Positions 36,950 to 46,152 of a stretch of DNA of 64,000 nucleotides are shown here, piece by piece. Under the pieces are notes generated by a model, which was not told the DNA's origin, did no database searches, and was given only the letters and a program-made list of their open reading frames with translations. This DNA comes from an uncultured Coprococcus sp. (lineage in GTDB: Bacteria; Bacillota; Clostridia; Lachnospirales; Lachnospiraceae), in the NCBI GenBank assembly GCA_934247115.1, contig CAKQIY010000001.1, positions 62,001 through 126,000 of the forward strand, read 5' to 3'. A program made the translations under genes and the position numbers. Every line of letters begins with the position of its first letter. Within the stretch, counting starts at the first letter, position 1.

Positions 36950-37879
36950 ATGAGACATTTAATAGATCCGATGGATCTGTCGGTTGAGGAGATCGATCAT
37001 CTTCTCACTCTGGCACAGGACATCATCGATAACAAAGAAAAATACAACGAAGTGTGCAAGGGCAAGAAGCTGGCTACCCTGTTCTTCGAGCCAAGTACAC
37101 GTACGAGGCTGAGCTTCGAAGCAGCCATGATGGAGCTGGGCGGCAATGTTCTAGGTTTCTCATCCGCAAACTCATCATCTTCCACCAAGGGAGAGAGCGT
37201 CGGAGACACTGTTAAGATAGTGAGCTGCTATGCTGATATCATCGCCATGCGTCACTTCAAGGAAGGTGCTCCCATGCTGGCTTCCATGAAGTCAGATGTA
37301 CCTATCATAAATGCGGGCGATGGCGGTCATAACCATCCGACCCAGACACTGACAGACCTTCTCACTATCAAGAGGGAAAAGGGACGTCTGGATAACATGA
37401 CCATAGGTCTCTGCGGAGATCTCATGTTCGGCCGTACTGTCCACTCACTTATCAAGGCTATGTCAAGATATGAGGGAATAAAGTTTGTTCTCATAGCCCC
37501 TGACGAATTAAAATTACCTGAATATATAAGAACAGAAGTCATCGAGAAGAATAATATACCATATGAAGAGATTTCTTCTCTCGAGGACGCCATCGGTTCT
37601 CTGGATGTCCTGTACATGACAAGAGTACAGAAAGAGCGTTTCTTCAACGAGGCTGACTACATAAGACTGAAGGACACATATATTCTCGACAAATCTAAGC
37701 TGGCCCTTGCCAGACCTGACCTGTCGATTCTCCATCCACTTCCTCGTGTAAATGAGATATCAGTGGAGGTTGATGATGATCCAAGAGCGTGCTATTTCCG
37801 TCAGGCACTCAATGGCAAGTATGTCCGCATGGCACTGATCATGGATCTGCTTGGACTGGATAAGGATTTTAATGCATAG
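36950..37879 (+). CDS. pyrB: Aspartate carbamoyltransferase catalytic subunit
   Basis: Condenses carbamoyl phosphate with aspartate, first committed step of pyrimidine synthesis. 309 residues with canonical STRTR (about 49-53), HNHPTQTLTDLL, and the aspartate-binding loops (YMTRVQKERF; HPLPRVNEI). The start at MRHLIDPM is chosen because AGGAGG is ten bases upstream; the ATG three codons earlier overlaps that site. Directly followed by pyrI, so it forms the E. coli-type class B holoenzyme. Confidence 0.97.
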   Translation: MRHLIDPMDLSVEEIDHLLTLAQDIIDNKEKYNEVCKGKKLATLFFEPSTRTRLSFEAAMMELGGNVLGFSSANSSSSTKGESVGDTVKIVSCYADIIAMRHFKEGAPMLASMKSDVPIINAGDGGHNHPTQTLTDLLTIKREKGRLDNMTIGLCGDLMFGRTVHSLIKAMSRYEGIKFVLIAPDELKLPEYIRTEVIEKNNIPYEEISSLEDAIGSLDVLYMTRVQKERFFNEADYIRLKDTYILDKSKLALARPDLSILHPLPRVNEISVEVDDDPRACYFRQALNGKYVRMALIMDLLGLDKDFNA

Positions 37880-37890
37880 GAGGAACAATC

Positions 37891-38304
37891 ATGAATATTG
37901 ACAGTATTCAGAACGGAATTGTACTTGACCATATAGCAGCAGGCAAAGCTCTGCAGATATATAACGATCTTCATCTTGATAAACTGGACTGCTCCGTTGC
38001 CATCATCAAGAATGTCAAGAGTGAGAAGATGGGCAGAAAGGATATCCTCAAGATCGATCAGGCTATTGACATCAATCTTGATGTCCTCGGTTACATCGAT
38101 CCGGACATATCCGTCAACATCATCAAGGATGGCAAGCTTGTTGAAAAACGTAAGATAGAACTTCCTGAACGTCTGGTAGGTATAAAGAAATGTACCAACC
38201 CACGCTGTATCACCACAACAGAGCAGGGTATAACACACATTTTCAAGCTCACAGACAGAGAAAAAAGAATATATAGATGTATATACTGTGAGGCAGACAA
38301 GTAA
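37891..38304 (+). CDS. pyrI: Aspartate carbamoyltransferase regulatory subunit
   Basis: Binds nucleotides and controls PyrB allosterically. 137 residues: an N-terminal nucleotide-binding domain (MNIDSIQNGIVLDHIAAGKAL) and a C-terminal zinc domain with four cysteines (KKCTNPRCITT and YRCIYCEADK). It starts 11 bases after pyrB with AGGAGG in between. Note the slightly short length compared with about 150 for the E. coli protein. Confidence 0.97.
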   Translation: MNIDSIQNGIVLDHIAAGKALQIYNDLHLDKLDCSVAIIKNVKSEKMGRKDILKIDQAIDINLDVLGYIDPDISVNIIKDGKLVEKRKIELPERLVGIKKCTNPRCITTTEQGITHIFKLTDREKRIYRCIYCEADK

Positions 38305-38311
38305 TAAATTG

Positions 38312-38339
38312 TTTACTTTTCAATTTTATGTGCTATAAT
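38312..38339 (+). promoter_or_regulatory. Promoter of murA
   Basis: TTTACT at 38312-38317 and extended -10 TGCTATAAT (hexamer 38334-38339), spacer 16. A small palindrome GATAAT/ATTATC lies between promoter and start. Confidence 0.65.
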
Positions 38340-38382
38340 CTATAAAGTTGCGATAATCCGAGAATTATCTATGAGGTGAATT

Positions 38383-39684
38383 ATGGAACAGTATGTTATC
38401 AAGGGAGGTCATCCGCTGGAGGGTGAAGTAACCATAGCCGGCGCCAAGAATGCGGCACTTGGAATACTTGCTGCAGCAGTCATGACTGACCAGGAAGTCA
38501 CAATAGAAAATGTACCGAATGTCAGAGACACACGCGTGCTTCTTCAGGCTATTCAGGGAATAGGTGCAAGAGTCCGCTATATAGATGAACACACAGTTGC
38601 TATATGTGGTGGAACGATCAATCCTAACACTTCTCTCTGTGTTGATGACGAATATATCAGGAAGATCAGGGCATCCTACTATCTGCTTGGAGCACTGCTC
38701 GGCAAGTATAACCATTCACAGGTGGCACTGCCGGGAGGATGTGACATAGGAGCCCGTCCTATCGATCTGCACATAAAGGGCTTTGAAGCACTGGGTGCAC
38801 ATGTCGACATAGCCAACGGCATGATCTCTGTAAAGGCAGACCAGCTCGTTGGAAGCCACATATACATGGATGTGATCTCAGTAGGAGCAACCATCAATGT
38901 TATGATGGCCGCAGTCATGGCTGACGGCAAGACTACCATCGAGAATGCAGCCAAGGAACCGCACATCGTCGATGTTGCCAACTTCCTCAACAGCATGGGT
39001 GCGAACATAAAGGGTGCCGGAACAGATGTTATCCGTATACGTGGCGTTAAGTCACTGCACGGAACTACATATTCTATCATTCCGGATCAGATAGAGGCAG
39101 GGACTTTCATGGTTGCAGCTGCAGCCACAAGGGGCAATGTCCTTATAAAGAATGTCATTCCTAAGCATCTGGAGGCCATAACCTCCAAACTTACAGATAT
39201 AGGTGCCACTGTTATAGAGCAGGATGATTCCGTAAGAGTTATGTGTGATAAGAGGCTGAGAGCAACCAACATCAAGACTCTCCCTTATCCGGGATTTCCT
39301 ACCGACATGCAGCCACAGATGGCTGTAACACTCGCGCTGTCCAACGGCACAAGTATTGTGACAGAAAGTATATTTGAAAACAGATTCAAGTATGTTGCAG
39401 AGCTTTCAAGAATGGGTGCACATATCCGCGTTGAGGGTAACACTGCTATACTAGACGGAGTTGAGACTTTCACGGGAGCCAATGTTGCAGCACCTGACCT
39501 GAGAGCCGGCGCAGCACTTGTCATCGCAGCACTCGTTGCCGACGACTTCTCCGTTGTGACAGATATCAAGTATATCCAGAGAGGCTATGAAAAATTCGAC
39601 GAAAAGCTTCGTGGACTTGGCGCTCTCATTGAGAAAGTTGAAACAGACAAAGAGATACAGAAATTTAAGCTTCGTGTTGGTTAA
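38383..39684 (+). CDS. murA: UDP-N-acetylglucosamine 1-carboxyvinyltransferase
   Basis: Transfers enolpyruvate from PEP to UDP-GlcNAc, the first committed step of peptidoglycan synthesis, in the cytoplasm. 433 residues. The substrate-binding N-terminus is GAKNAALGILAAA, and the catalytic loop LPGGCDIGARPIDLH retains Cys at about residue 120, so it should be fosfomycin-sensitive in principle. It has its own promoter and terminator, separate from pyrBI. Confidence 0.97.
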   Translation: MEQYVIKGGHPLEGEVTIAGAKNAALGILAAAVMTDQEVTIENVPNVRDTRVLLQAIQGIGARVRYIDEHTVAICGGTINPNTSLCVDDEYIRKIRASYYLLGALLGKYNHSQVALPGGCDIGARPIDLHIKGFEALGAHVDIANGMISVKADQLVGSHIYMDVISVGATINVMMAAVMADGKTTIENAAKEPHIVDVANFLNSMGANIKGAGTDVIRIRGVKSLHGTTYSIIPDQIEAGTFMVAAAATRGNVLIKNVIPKHLEAITSKLTDIGATVIEQDDSVRVMCDKRLRATNIKTLPYPGFPTDMQPQMAVTLALSNGTSIVTESIFENRFKYVAELSRMGAHIRVEGNTAILDGVETFTGANVAAPDLRAGAALVIAALVADDFSVVTDIKYIQRGYEKFDEKLRGLGALIEKVETDKEIQKFKLRVG

Positions 39685-39704
39685 TCCCATATATGACAGC
39701 TGAT

Positions 39705-39758
39705 AAAAAGGTTTTTGCTGATCAGCATACATGGCTGATATTGCAAAAACCTTTTTTT
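39705..39758 (+). terminator. Terminator of murA
   Basis: AAAAAGGTTTTTGC (39705-39718) pairs with GCAAAAACCTTTTT (39743-39756), followed by further T. Confidence 0.9.
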
Positions 39759-39890
39759 ATTGCAATTTTATTACTTTTTTATAACTTTTTTTCAAAAACA
39801 GATGTGTATTTTCAATAATTATGGTAAACTTATACTGATTTTCGTTTTTTTGAGGTTAGCACTTTTTTGAATCGTACTGGAGGAATTATT

Positions 39891-42017
39891 ATGGATATCA
39901 AGAACAAAAAGTCACGTATAACAGTGTCTCTTATAATGCTTATATGGGCTGTTGTATGTATCATCATCACCAGCTTCTATGTGGGAGGCACCCGTGCCGA
40001 GGCAGCAAGCACAGGAACCCTTATAGAGGACTATGTCTACATGCGTGATGCCCCCGCCGGGAATACTTTAAAACACAACGGCAAGGATATCCTTTTGAGA
40101 AAAGGCCAGAAGATGACCATAACGAGCACCGCCAACAAAACATGGTATAAGGTCAAGCTCACTTATAAGAAAAAAAGCTATGCAGGATATGTATATTCTG
40201 CATTTATCAAGGTAACGACCACCACTACTGCCAAGTCGGGTTATCTGAAGAAGAATGAGAACTACGTATATATCCGTAAGACGCCGAACGGCACGCCGCT
40301 CACCTACAACGGCTCGGCGGTCATGCTCATGGGTGGCCAGAAGATGACCATACTCAGCACAGCCAACAAGACATGGTATAAGGTCAAGCTCACTTACAAG
40401 AAAAAGAGCTACACCGGATATGTATATGCTGATTTTATAGTGATCACGTCATCTACAACGCAGGCCACAACCAAAGCTACTACACAGGCCACAACCCAGC
40501 AGCCTACAACAGCTGCAACAACCGCTAAGAAGGGTTACATCAACGATGATTATGTGTACTTCCGCAAAACTGCAGGCGGCGCTCCTATCACATACAACGG
40601 CAGCGCGATCATGCTGATGAAGGGACAGAATCTCACCATAACTGATACAAGCAACAAGTCATGGTACAAGGTCAAGCTCACTTATAAGAGCAAAAGCTAC
40701 ACCGGATATGTATCATCACCGCTCATAAAGATCGGAACCTACACAAAGCCTTCTGATACTACCTCTGACGCTGCTTTTGAGAAGCTTCTGACATCACAGA
40801 ATTTCCCTGAAAGCTACAAGGTGCTTCTGAGAAAGATACATAAAGAGCATCCTAACTGGGTATTCAAGGCTGTACACACCAACCTGGAGTGGAAGGATGT
40901 TGTGAGCAACGAGGTCAATGTAAAGGGGCGTGTCAACAACCTGGTCAACTGCACCTCGCTCTATCCGAACTACGGATGGCGCTCCCAGACGGTGGGATAC
41001 AACTACAAGACAGACTCATACAGCTCATATGACGGATCCACATGGTTCGCGGCTTCCGATGCTCTGGTCAAGTATTACCTTGATCCAAGAACATACCTAA
41101 CATCCTCTGAGCGTATGTTTGCATTTGAGAAGCTGTCTTATGATTCCTCCCAGACAAGGTCAGGAGTTGAAGCCATATTGTCTGGTTCATTTATGTACAA
41201 CTCAAGACCAAGCGGTTCATCATCGACGTATTCGTCCATGATCATAACCGCTGCCAAGAAGTCCGGAGTAAGCCCTTACCACATAGCATCACGTATCAAA
41301 CAGGAGGTCGGAGGCTCCGTAAGCACAGCCACCAACGGTAAGAATCCAGCTTACCCTGGAATATACAACTTCTACAATATAGGAGCATTTGAAAGCTCCT
41401 CAGGCAACGCGATCAACAACGGACTCAAATGGGCTTCATCGGGAACAACCTACAACAGGCCTTGGAACACACCGGCAAAGTCAATCATCGGTGGAGCAAT
41501 GTACATCGGAGAGGCTTACATCAACAAGGGACAGAATACTCTGTATACGCAGAAGTTCAATGTCACTTACACAGACGCTCTGTACTGGCATCAGTACATG
41601 GGCAATGTACAGGCACCTGTCACCGAAGCAGCCAAGGTATACATCGCCTACAAGGCATCCGGTGCACTGAACAAACCGATAACATTTGCCATTCCGGTAT
41701 ATAAGAATATGCCTGCCACAGCGGCCAAGATGCCTGCTGCCGACCCAGGCAACCAGAACAATTACCTCAAGACACTGTCTGTAGGTAAGAACAAGCTGTC
41801 ACCGACGTTTGCCATAAACAGCACTAAAACATATACAGTCAATGTAGCTTCATCTGTAAGCAGCGTGACAATATCAGCTACACCTGTAAGCAGTTACTCA
41901 AAAGTAAGTGGAACAGGCAAGAAGACCCTGAAATCAGGCAAGAACACATTCAAGGTCGTATGTACCTCGCAGAACAAGAAGACAAGAACATACACCATCA
42001 TTATAAACAGAAAATAA
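39891..42017 (+). CDS. SH3-repeat N-acetylglucosaminidase (autolysin)
   Basis: Secreted wall hydrolase of about 708 residues. The signal anchor (ITVSLIMLIWAVVCIIITSFYV) ends near AEA. Three bacterial SH3-like repeats (each about 65 residues, e.g. YVYIRKTPNGTPLTYNGSAVML...WYKVKLTYKKKSYTGYVY) are linked by Thr-rich spacers. A glucosaminidase domain of the LytD type follows (about 295-600; WKDVVSN, DPRTYLTSSERMFAFEKLSY, PYHIASRIKQEVGG, YNFYNIGAFES). The last 80 residues are a cadherin-like beta-sandwich domain. It should cleave GlcNAc-MurNAc bonds in peptidoglycan. GGAGGA seven bases ahead fixes ATG 39891. The downstream cohesin-like gene is 10 bases away. Confidence 0.9.
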   Translation: MDIKNKKSRITVSLIMLIWAVVCIIITSFYVGGTRAEAASTGTLIEDYVYMRDAPAGNTLKHNGKDILLRKGQKMTITSTANKTWYKVKLTYKKKSYAGYVYSAFIKVTTTTTAKSGYLKKNENYVYIRKTPNGTPLTYNGSAVMLMGGQKMTILSTANKTWYKVKLTYKKKSYTGYVYADFIVITSSTTQATTKATTQATTQQPTTAATTAKKGYINDDYVYFRKTAGGAPITYNGSAIMLMKGQNLTITDTSNKSWYKVKLTYKSKSYTGYVSSPLIKIGTYTKPSDTTSDAAFEKLLTSQNFPESYKVLLRKIHKEHPNWVFKAVHTNLEWKDVVSNEVNVKGRVNNLVNCTSLYPNYGWRSQTVGYNYKTDSYSSYDGSTWFAASDALVKYYLDPRTYLTSSERMFAFEKLSYDSSQTRSGVEAILSGSFMYNSRPSGSSSTYSSMIITAAKKSGVSPYHIASRIKQEVGGSVSTATNGKNPAYPGIYNFYNIGAFESSSGNAINNGLKWASSGTTYNRPWNTPAKSIIGGAMYIGEAYINKGQNTLYTQKFNVTYTDALYWHQYMGNVQAPVTEAAKVYIAYKASGALNKPITFAIPVYKNMPATAAKMPAADPGNQNNYLKTLSVGKNKLSPTFAINSTKTYTVNVASSVSSVTISATPVSSYSKVSGTGKKTLKSGKNTFKVVCTSQNKKTRTYTIIINRK

Positions 42018-42027
42018 GGAGGATTCG

Positions 42028-43401
42028 GTGATATACCGTATAATTAGGATGAACACAATGAACAAAAGTCTTAAATCATGTATAACTGCAATATTAAGCG
42101 TATTTTTCATAACACTCATGACGTGTCATACTGTATTTGCAATATCATCAGCTTCCTTCAGTGTAACGGTGCCATCCCAGCCGGTTGCTACAGGCGATAC
42201 AGTAGAGATCACCGTAAGCCTTGTACCAGGTGACGAGACGATATCCAGTTATACCTACACAGTTGATTATGACTCCTCGCTGCTGGAGGCAGTGAGCGGC
42301 GGAACCCAGGAGGAGGATGGACGTATAAGCTATAGTGGCATCGGCGGCGCAAAGGATACTATGACCGCCACGTTCACATTCACCGCCATTGCCAATGGAA
42401 CTGCCAGCATCGAGACTGCCGCAGCTGAGATAACCAACGAGGCAGGGGAGATACTTGATATTACTCCAGCATACAATTCTATCAACATAAGCAACGAGGC
42501 TGTCAAAGCACAGAATGACAACAGCCAGGACACAACTGCTGATACAGCTCTGTCGGCTTCCACAGATTCCGAGACTGATACAGCTGCTGTAACAGCCAGC
42601 GACTCAGAGACAGACACAGAGACATCAGAAGTCCCTGCAGGAACACTGGTTGATATCCATTCCAGTGCCAATACTTACTATGTACTGAACAAACCGGACT
42701 CAGTGAATGTACCTTCATCATATCTCCCAGTGAGGATCAAGCTCAACGACACTGATGTAAAGGCATACATGAAGGGAACCAGCGATGATACAGTTCTCAT
42801 CTATGCTGCCAACACAGATGGACATCAGGGCTGGTACTACTTCAATACCAAAGAGGGAACATTTCTTGATGCGCAGGACCTGATCGAGACAACAGATTCC
42901 TTATCAAGTTTTATCAGCAAGAACAAGTTCATCATAATGCTCATTGCCATCATCGTCCTCGTTATACTGGTTGTAGTTATCATCATACTTGCCGTGTCCC
43001 TCAAGGGTCTCATAGCGGATTACGAGGCGCAGATCGACAGACTCAAAAAGAACCTTGACCAGAAGGATGCAAAGGCAGCCGGAGAATCCAGCAGCAACAC
43101 GGAGAAGGAACCTATCAGAATGGGCGGTCACAACGACAACCGCGACATTCCAACTATCAATGATAAAGCACTTTTTCCAAGCGACGACGAGGTTGTCCAT
43201 GAGTCATATGCCGATTCAGACTATGACAATCAGGTATCCCCTGATGAGGAGGATGTGATCCACACAGACGATTATGACGACACAGCATTTGACGATATGC
43301 CCGATGCCGACAAGGCCGACGAAGACAGGGAAGAACAGATAAAGGCTTCCCTCGAGGAGATCGACAAGGCACTTGAGTCTGCTAAGAAGTTCAAGGAATA
43401 A
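42028..43401 (+). CDS. Membrane-anchored cohesin-like protein with acidic cytoplasmic tail
   Basis: A 457-residue type I membrane protein. The signal peptide ends near VFA (about 38). A cohesin-like beta domain (about 40-160; SVTVPSQPVATGDTVEITVSLVPGDETISSYTYTVDYDSSLLEAV) is followed by a Thr/Asp-rich linker, a second small domain of about 75 residues, a membrane span (about 302-325) and a 130-residue very acidic cytoplasmic tail. Cohesin domains bind dockerins or act as protein-interaction modules on cell surfaces. No dockerin protein is recognisable in this window. GTG at 42028 is used, five bases after GGAGG. It follows the autolysin by 10 bases, so the two are probably one unit. Confidence 0.8.
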   Translation: MIYRIIRMNTMNKSLKSCITAILSVFFITLMTCHTVFAISSASFSVTVPSQPVATGDTVEITVSLVPGDETISSYTYTVDYDSSLLEAVSGGTQEEDGRISYSGIGGAKDTMTATFTFTAIANGTASIETAAAEITNEAGEILDITPAYNSINISNEAVKAQNDNSQDTTADTALSASTDSETDTAAVTASDSETDTETSEVPAGTLVDIHSSANTYYVLNKPDSVNVPSSYLPVRIKLNDTDVKAYMKGTSDDTVLIYAANTDGHQGWYYFNTKEGTFLDAQDLIETTDSLSSFISKNKFIIMLIAIIVLVILVVVIIILAVSLKGLIADYEAQIDRLKKNLDQKDAKAAGESSSNTEKEPIRMGGHNDNRDIPTINDKALFPSDDEVVHESYADSDYDNQVSPDEEDVIHTDDYDDTAFDDMPDADKADEDREEQIKASLEEIDKALESAKKFKE

Positions 43402-43407
43402 AAAAAG

Positions 43408-43443
43408 ATCCGCTATGGTTTTTACACCATAGCGGATTTTTTT
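43408..43443 (+). terminator. Terminator after the cohesin-like gene
   Basis: ATCCGCTATGGT pairs with ACCATAGCGGAT (43408-43419 with 43426-43437), followed by a run of T. Confidence 0.92.
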
Positions 43444-43474
43444 GATAACATATGTAATATACGCTGAGCCTATA

Positions 43475-44317
43475 TTATTTCTTATCCCATCTCTGGTTAA
43501 ATCTTACTCTTGTGGAATAGTTCTTGCTATCTGTTACTGTTATTATGTCTCCCTTGCGAATTCTCGGGGTATCTGAAGTAACATAAAAACATCCTTTACG
43601 GCTTGCAAACATACCTGTATACATATCTGTATACCATGTTTCCTTATTGAATATTTTAGGCTTCTTATTGTATATAACCTTACCGTTTCTGACAATCTTC
43701 ACATTCTTTACAGTTCTGTTTAACCTTGTTGTAACGCACAACTTATTGCTTTTCGACGTCGAAACACCAAAATATCTTCTCATGGTCTCGTTTCTCTGTG
43801 TTTCCTTAACATAAGGATTGCCCTTGTAGAAATTGCAGTATGTCAGATTGCTTATCATTGGACAATTAAAATCAGACACATATACAATAGTCTTTTTTGT
43901 TATACCTGCTGAGTCGGTTGCTTCAACAGTATATCTGCCTTTTTTTGCAGGAATCTTATACAAATATGGTTCACATATCATACCTAATTTACTGTTTGTT
44001 GTATCATCAATCCATCTCTTTGGCACTGCAATCCTTGTGAATTTGACCTTCTTGCCATCTACCTTTACAGTTTTGAGTGTTCTGTTAAGAACCCTGTTTG
44101 CATATGTATTCGGTTCACTTGTTGGAACTCCGAATTCCTTAGCTGTTGCAATGACTATACAATTGCTATCCCCCAGTATGATAGGTTTAACCGCTTCATA
44201 CTTGACCTTCTTTTGTGTTGCTGCCTGTGTTGTCTGCGCCGGTGTGACAAATGCACTGATGCACATAATCACCGCGAGCAGCATGCACAACATCTGCTTA
44301 AATCCCTTTTTCTTCAT
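43475..44317 (-). CDS. Secreted protein of unknown function
   Basis: About 280 residues after choosing MKKKGFK at 44317, which has AGAAGGAGAG seven bases upstream. A signal peptide (LCMLLAVIMCISAFVTPAQTTQAA) is followed by a basic, beta-rich mature protein with two Ig-like units (e.g. KKGRYTVEATDSAGITKKTIVYVSDF; NRTVKNVKIVRNGKVIYNKKP). It contains cysteines near DSNCIVIA, FNCPMISNLTYC and KGCFYV that may form disulphides. I do not recognise the family. It is a single-gene unit; its 225-base upstream region holds a possible GAGGG/CCCTC leader hairpin but no other feature I can support. Confidence 0.75.
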   Translation of the reverse strand: MKKKGFKQMLCMLLAVIMCISAFVTPAQTTQAATQKKVKYEAVKPIILGDSNCIVIATAKEFGVPTSEPNTYANRVLNRTLKTVKVDGKKVKFTRIAVPKRWIDDTTNSKLGMICEPYLYKIPAKKGRYTVEATDSAGITKKTIVYVSDFNCPMISNLTYCNFYKGNPYVKETQRNETMRRYFGVSTSKSNKLCVTTRLNRTVKNVKIVRNGKVIYNKKPKIFNKETWYTDMYTGMFASRKGCFYVTSDTPRIRKGDIITVTDSKNYSTRVRFNQRWDKK

Positions 44318-44486
44318 GTTGTAACTCTCCTTCTTTTTATACATTTAGTAATATGACTCGAGGGGCTTAGCTCCGCGTATATAATCCCTCTAATTAGTCA
44401 TTCTACTTTCATCACCATCGTAATGCAATTATTTTTTGAAAGATATACATAAAAATAACAACGTCACATGATACATGCAGACAAAA

Positions 44487-44532
44487 AGTCCCCTGTATAA
44501 CAGATTATATATCAATCCATCATACAGGGGCT
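44487..44532 (-). terminator. Terminator of metK
   Basis: CCCCTGTAT and ATACAGGGG form the core stem (within 44487-44498 and 44522-44532), followed by TTTTTG on the minus strand. Confidence 0.88.
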
Positions 44533-44569
44533 TTCTGCTTCATATCATACAAATGTGTCTCTGTATCAT

Positions 44570-45757
44570 TTATAAATATGATTTCAGGACATCAACCTTG
44601 TCAAGTTTCTCCCATGGAAGATCAAGATCTGTTCTTCCGAAGTGACCATAAGCAGCTGTCTGCTTGTAGATAGGTCTTCTGAGATCGAGCATCTTGATGA
44701 TTCCGGCTGGTCTGAGATCAAAGTTCTCTCTGATGATCTCCACAAGCTTCTCATCTGAAAGCTTTCCTGTTCCAAATGTGTCAACCATAATGGATGTAGG
44801 TCTTGCAACGCCGATTGCGTATGAGAGCTGTATCTCACACTTGTCTGCCAGGCCTGCAGCAACTATGTTCTTGGCAACATAACGGGCCGCATATGCTGCT
44901 GAACGGTCAACCTTGGTACAATCCTTGCCTGAGAAGGCTCCACCGCCGTGGCGGGCATATCCACCGTATGTGTCAACGATGATCTTACGTCCTGTAAGGC
45001 CACTGTCACCATTCGGTCCACCTATTACGAATCTTCCTGTAGGGTTGATGAAGAACTTAGTATTCTCATCGATAAGCTCCTGTGGAAGAATCTCGTCGAA
45101 TATATACTTCTTAACATCAGCGTGGATCTGCTCCTGGCTGACTTCCTCTCCGTGCTGTGTTGAGAGAACGACTGCATCAAGTCTTACAGGCTTGTCATTC
45201 TCATCATACTCAACTGTAACCTGTGTCTTGCCATCAGGTCTAAGGTATGGGAGTGTTCCGTTCTTTCTGACCTCTGTGAGCTTTCTGGCAAGCTTATGAG
45301 CAAGAGCAATTGGGTATGGCATGTACTCAGGGGTCTCATTTGTAGCGAATCCGAACATCATTCCCTGATCGCCGGCACCTATAGCCTCGATATCGTCCTC
45401 ACTCATGAGATGTTCCTTTGCCTCAAGAGCCTTGTCAACGCCCATGGCGATATCTGATGACTGCTCGTCTATAGCAGTGATGACACCACATGTATCGCAA
45501 TCAAATCCATACTTTGCTCTGTCATATCCAATCTCTCTGATCGTCTCACGGACAATCTTCTGAATATCCACATATGCGTTGGTTGTGATCTCTCCCATGA
45601 CAAGCACAAGACCTGTTGTGATGGATGTCTCACAAGCCACACGGCTCATTGGATCCTGCTCCATAAGTGCATCAAGCACTGCATCTGATATCTGGTCACA
45701 GATTTTGTCAGGATGCCCTTCTGTTACTGATTCCGATGTAAATAATCTTCTTTCCAT
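44570..45757 (-). CDS. metK: S-adenosylmethionine synthetase
   Basis: Makes SAM from methionine and ATP. 395 residues from MERRLFTSES (45757), with AAAGGA upstream; the eight residues added by an ATG at 45781 lie across the leader terminator and are rejected. Family motifs are SVTEGHPDKICDQISDAVLD, GAGDQGMMFG and GGGAFSGKDCTKVDRSAAY. Transcription is probably controlled by the SAM riboswitch directly upstream. Confidence 0.97.
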   Translation of the reverse strand: MERRLFTSESVTEGHPDKICDQISDAVLDALMEQDPMSRVACETSITTGLVLVMGEITTNAYVDIQKIVRETIREIGYDRAKYGFDCDTCGVITAIDEQSSDIAMGVDKALEAKEHLMSEDDIEAIGAGDQGMMFGFATNETPEYMPYPIALAHKLARKLTEVRKNGTLPYLRPDGKTQVTVEYDENDKPVRLDAVVLSTQHGEEVSQEQIHADVKKYIFDEILPQELIDENTKFFINPTGRFVIGGPNGDSGLTGRKIIVDTYGGYARHGGGAFSGKDCTKVDRSAAYAARYVAKNIVAAGLADKCEIQLSYAIGVARPTSIMVDTFGTGKLSDEKLVEIIRENFDLRPAGIIKMLDLRRPIYKQTAAYGHFGRTDLDLPWEKLDKVDVLKSYL

Positions 45758-45786
45758 ACTACTTCCTTTCTTTTTGTACATAAGAA

Positions 45787-45981
45787 AAACCGCTTCGTAT
45801 GAGCGGTTTGATCGTGTCTGTCAAGCCTCTCATTGTTCGAGCACAGATCACTTGACACTTTGTATGCAGTAACACACCTCATGTCTATGTCTGCGTCGCT
45901 CAGGTCGGCACCTTCCGATATCCTTCATCGGGGTTGCCATGGCTTCTTCGTCCCTTCTGACTCCACCATTCTGAATAAGAG
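45787..45981 (-). ncRNA. S-box (SAM-I) riboswitch upstream of metK with expanded P4
   Basis: On the minus strand the order is CTCTTATT (P1 5' arm, 45974-45981), GGTGGAG, GAAGCC, GGCAACC kink-turn, a CCGAT/ATCGG hairpin (P3), AAGGTGCCGACC, then a long extra arm starting GAGC..CAGA and closing TCTGTGCTC, and AATGAGAG (P1 3' arm, 45827-45834). The terminator AAACCGCT/AGCGGTTT (45787-45809) with TTTTT follows. An antiterminator can form between GAGAGGCTTGA and TCAAACCGCTC. SAM binding should favour termination. The enlarged P4 is unusual. Confidence 0.87.
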
Positions 45982-46012
45982 CGTTTTTCTAATATCTATA
46001 AATGCAATCATT

Positions 46013-46041
46013 ACTCTATATCATCAAAAGACAATAGTCAA
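46013..46041 (-). promoter_or_regulatory. Promoter of metK leader
   Basis: TTGACT at 46036-46041; the best -10 is TAGAGT at 46013-46018 (spacer 17), or TATAGA at 46015-46020 with a short spacer. Confidence 0.5.
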
Positions 46042-46152
46042 CAGTTATTTTTTGTATGAAAGCACATTATGCCCTTGATGACATATTTTTATATATAACC
46101 AGCAGACTTCCAGGGCTGCCTGATGAGCACACACCGGCCATATGCCAACCGG

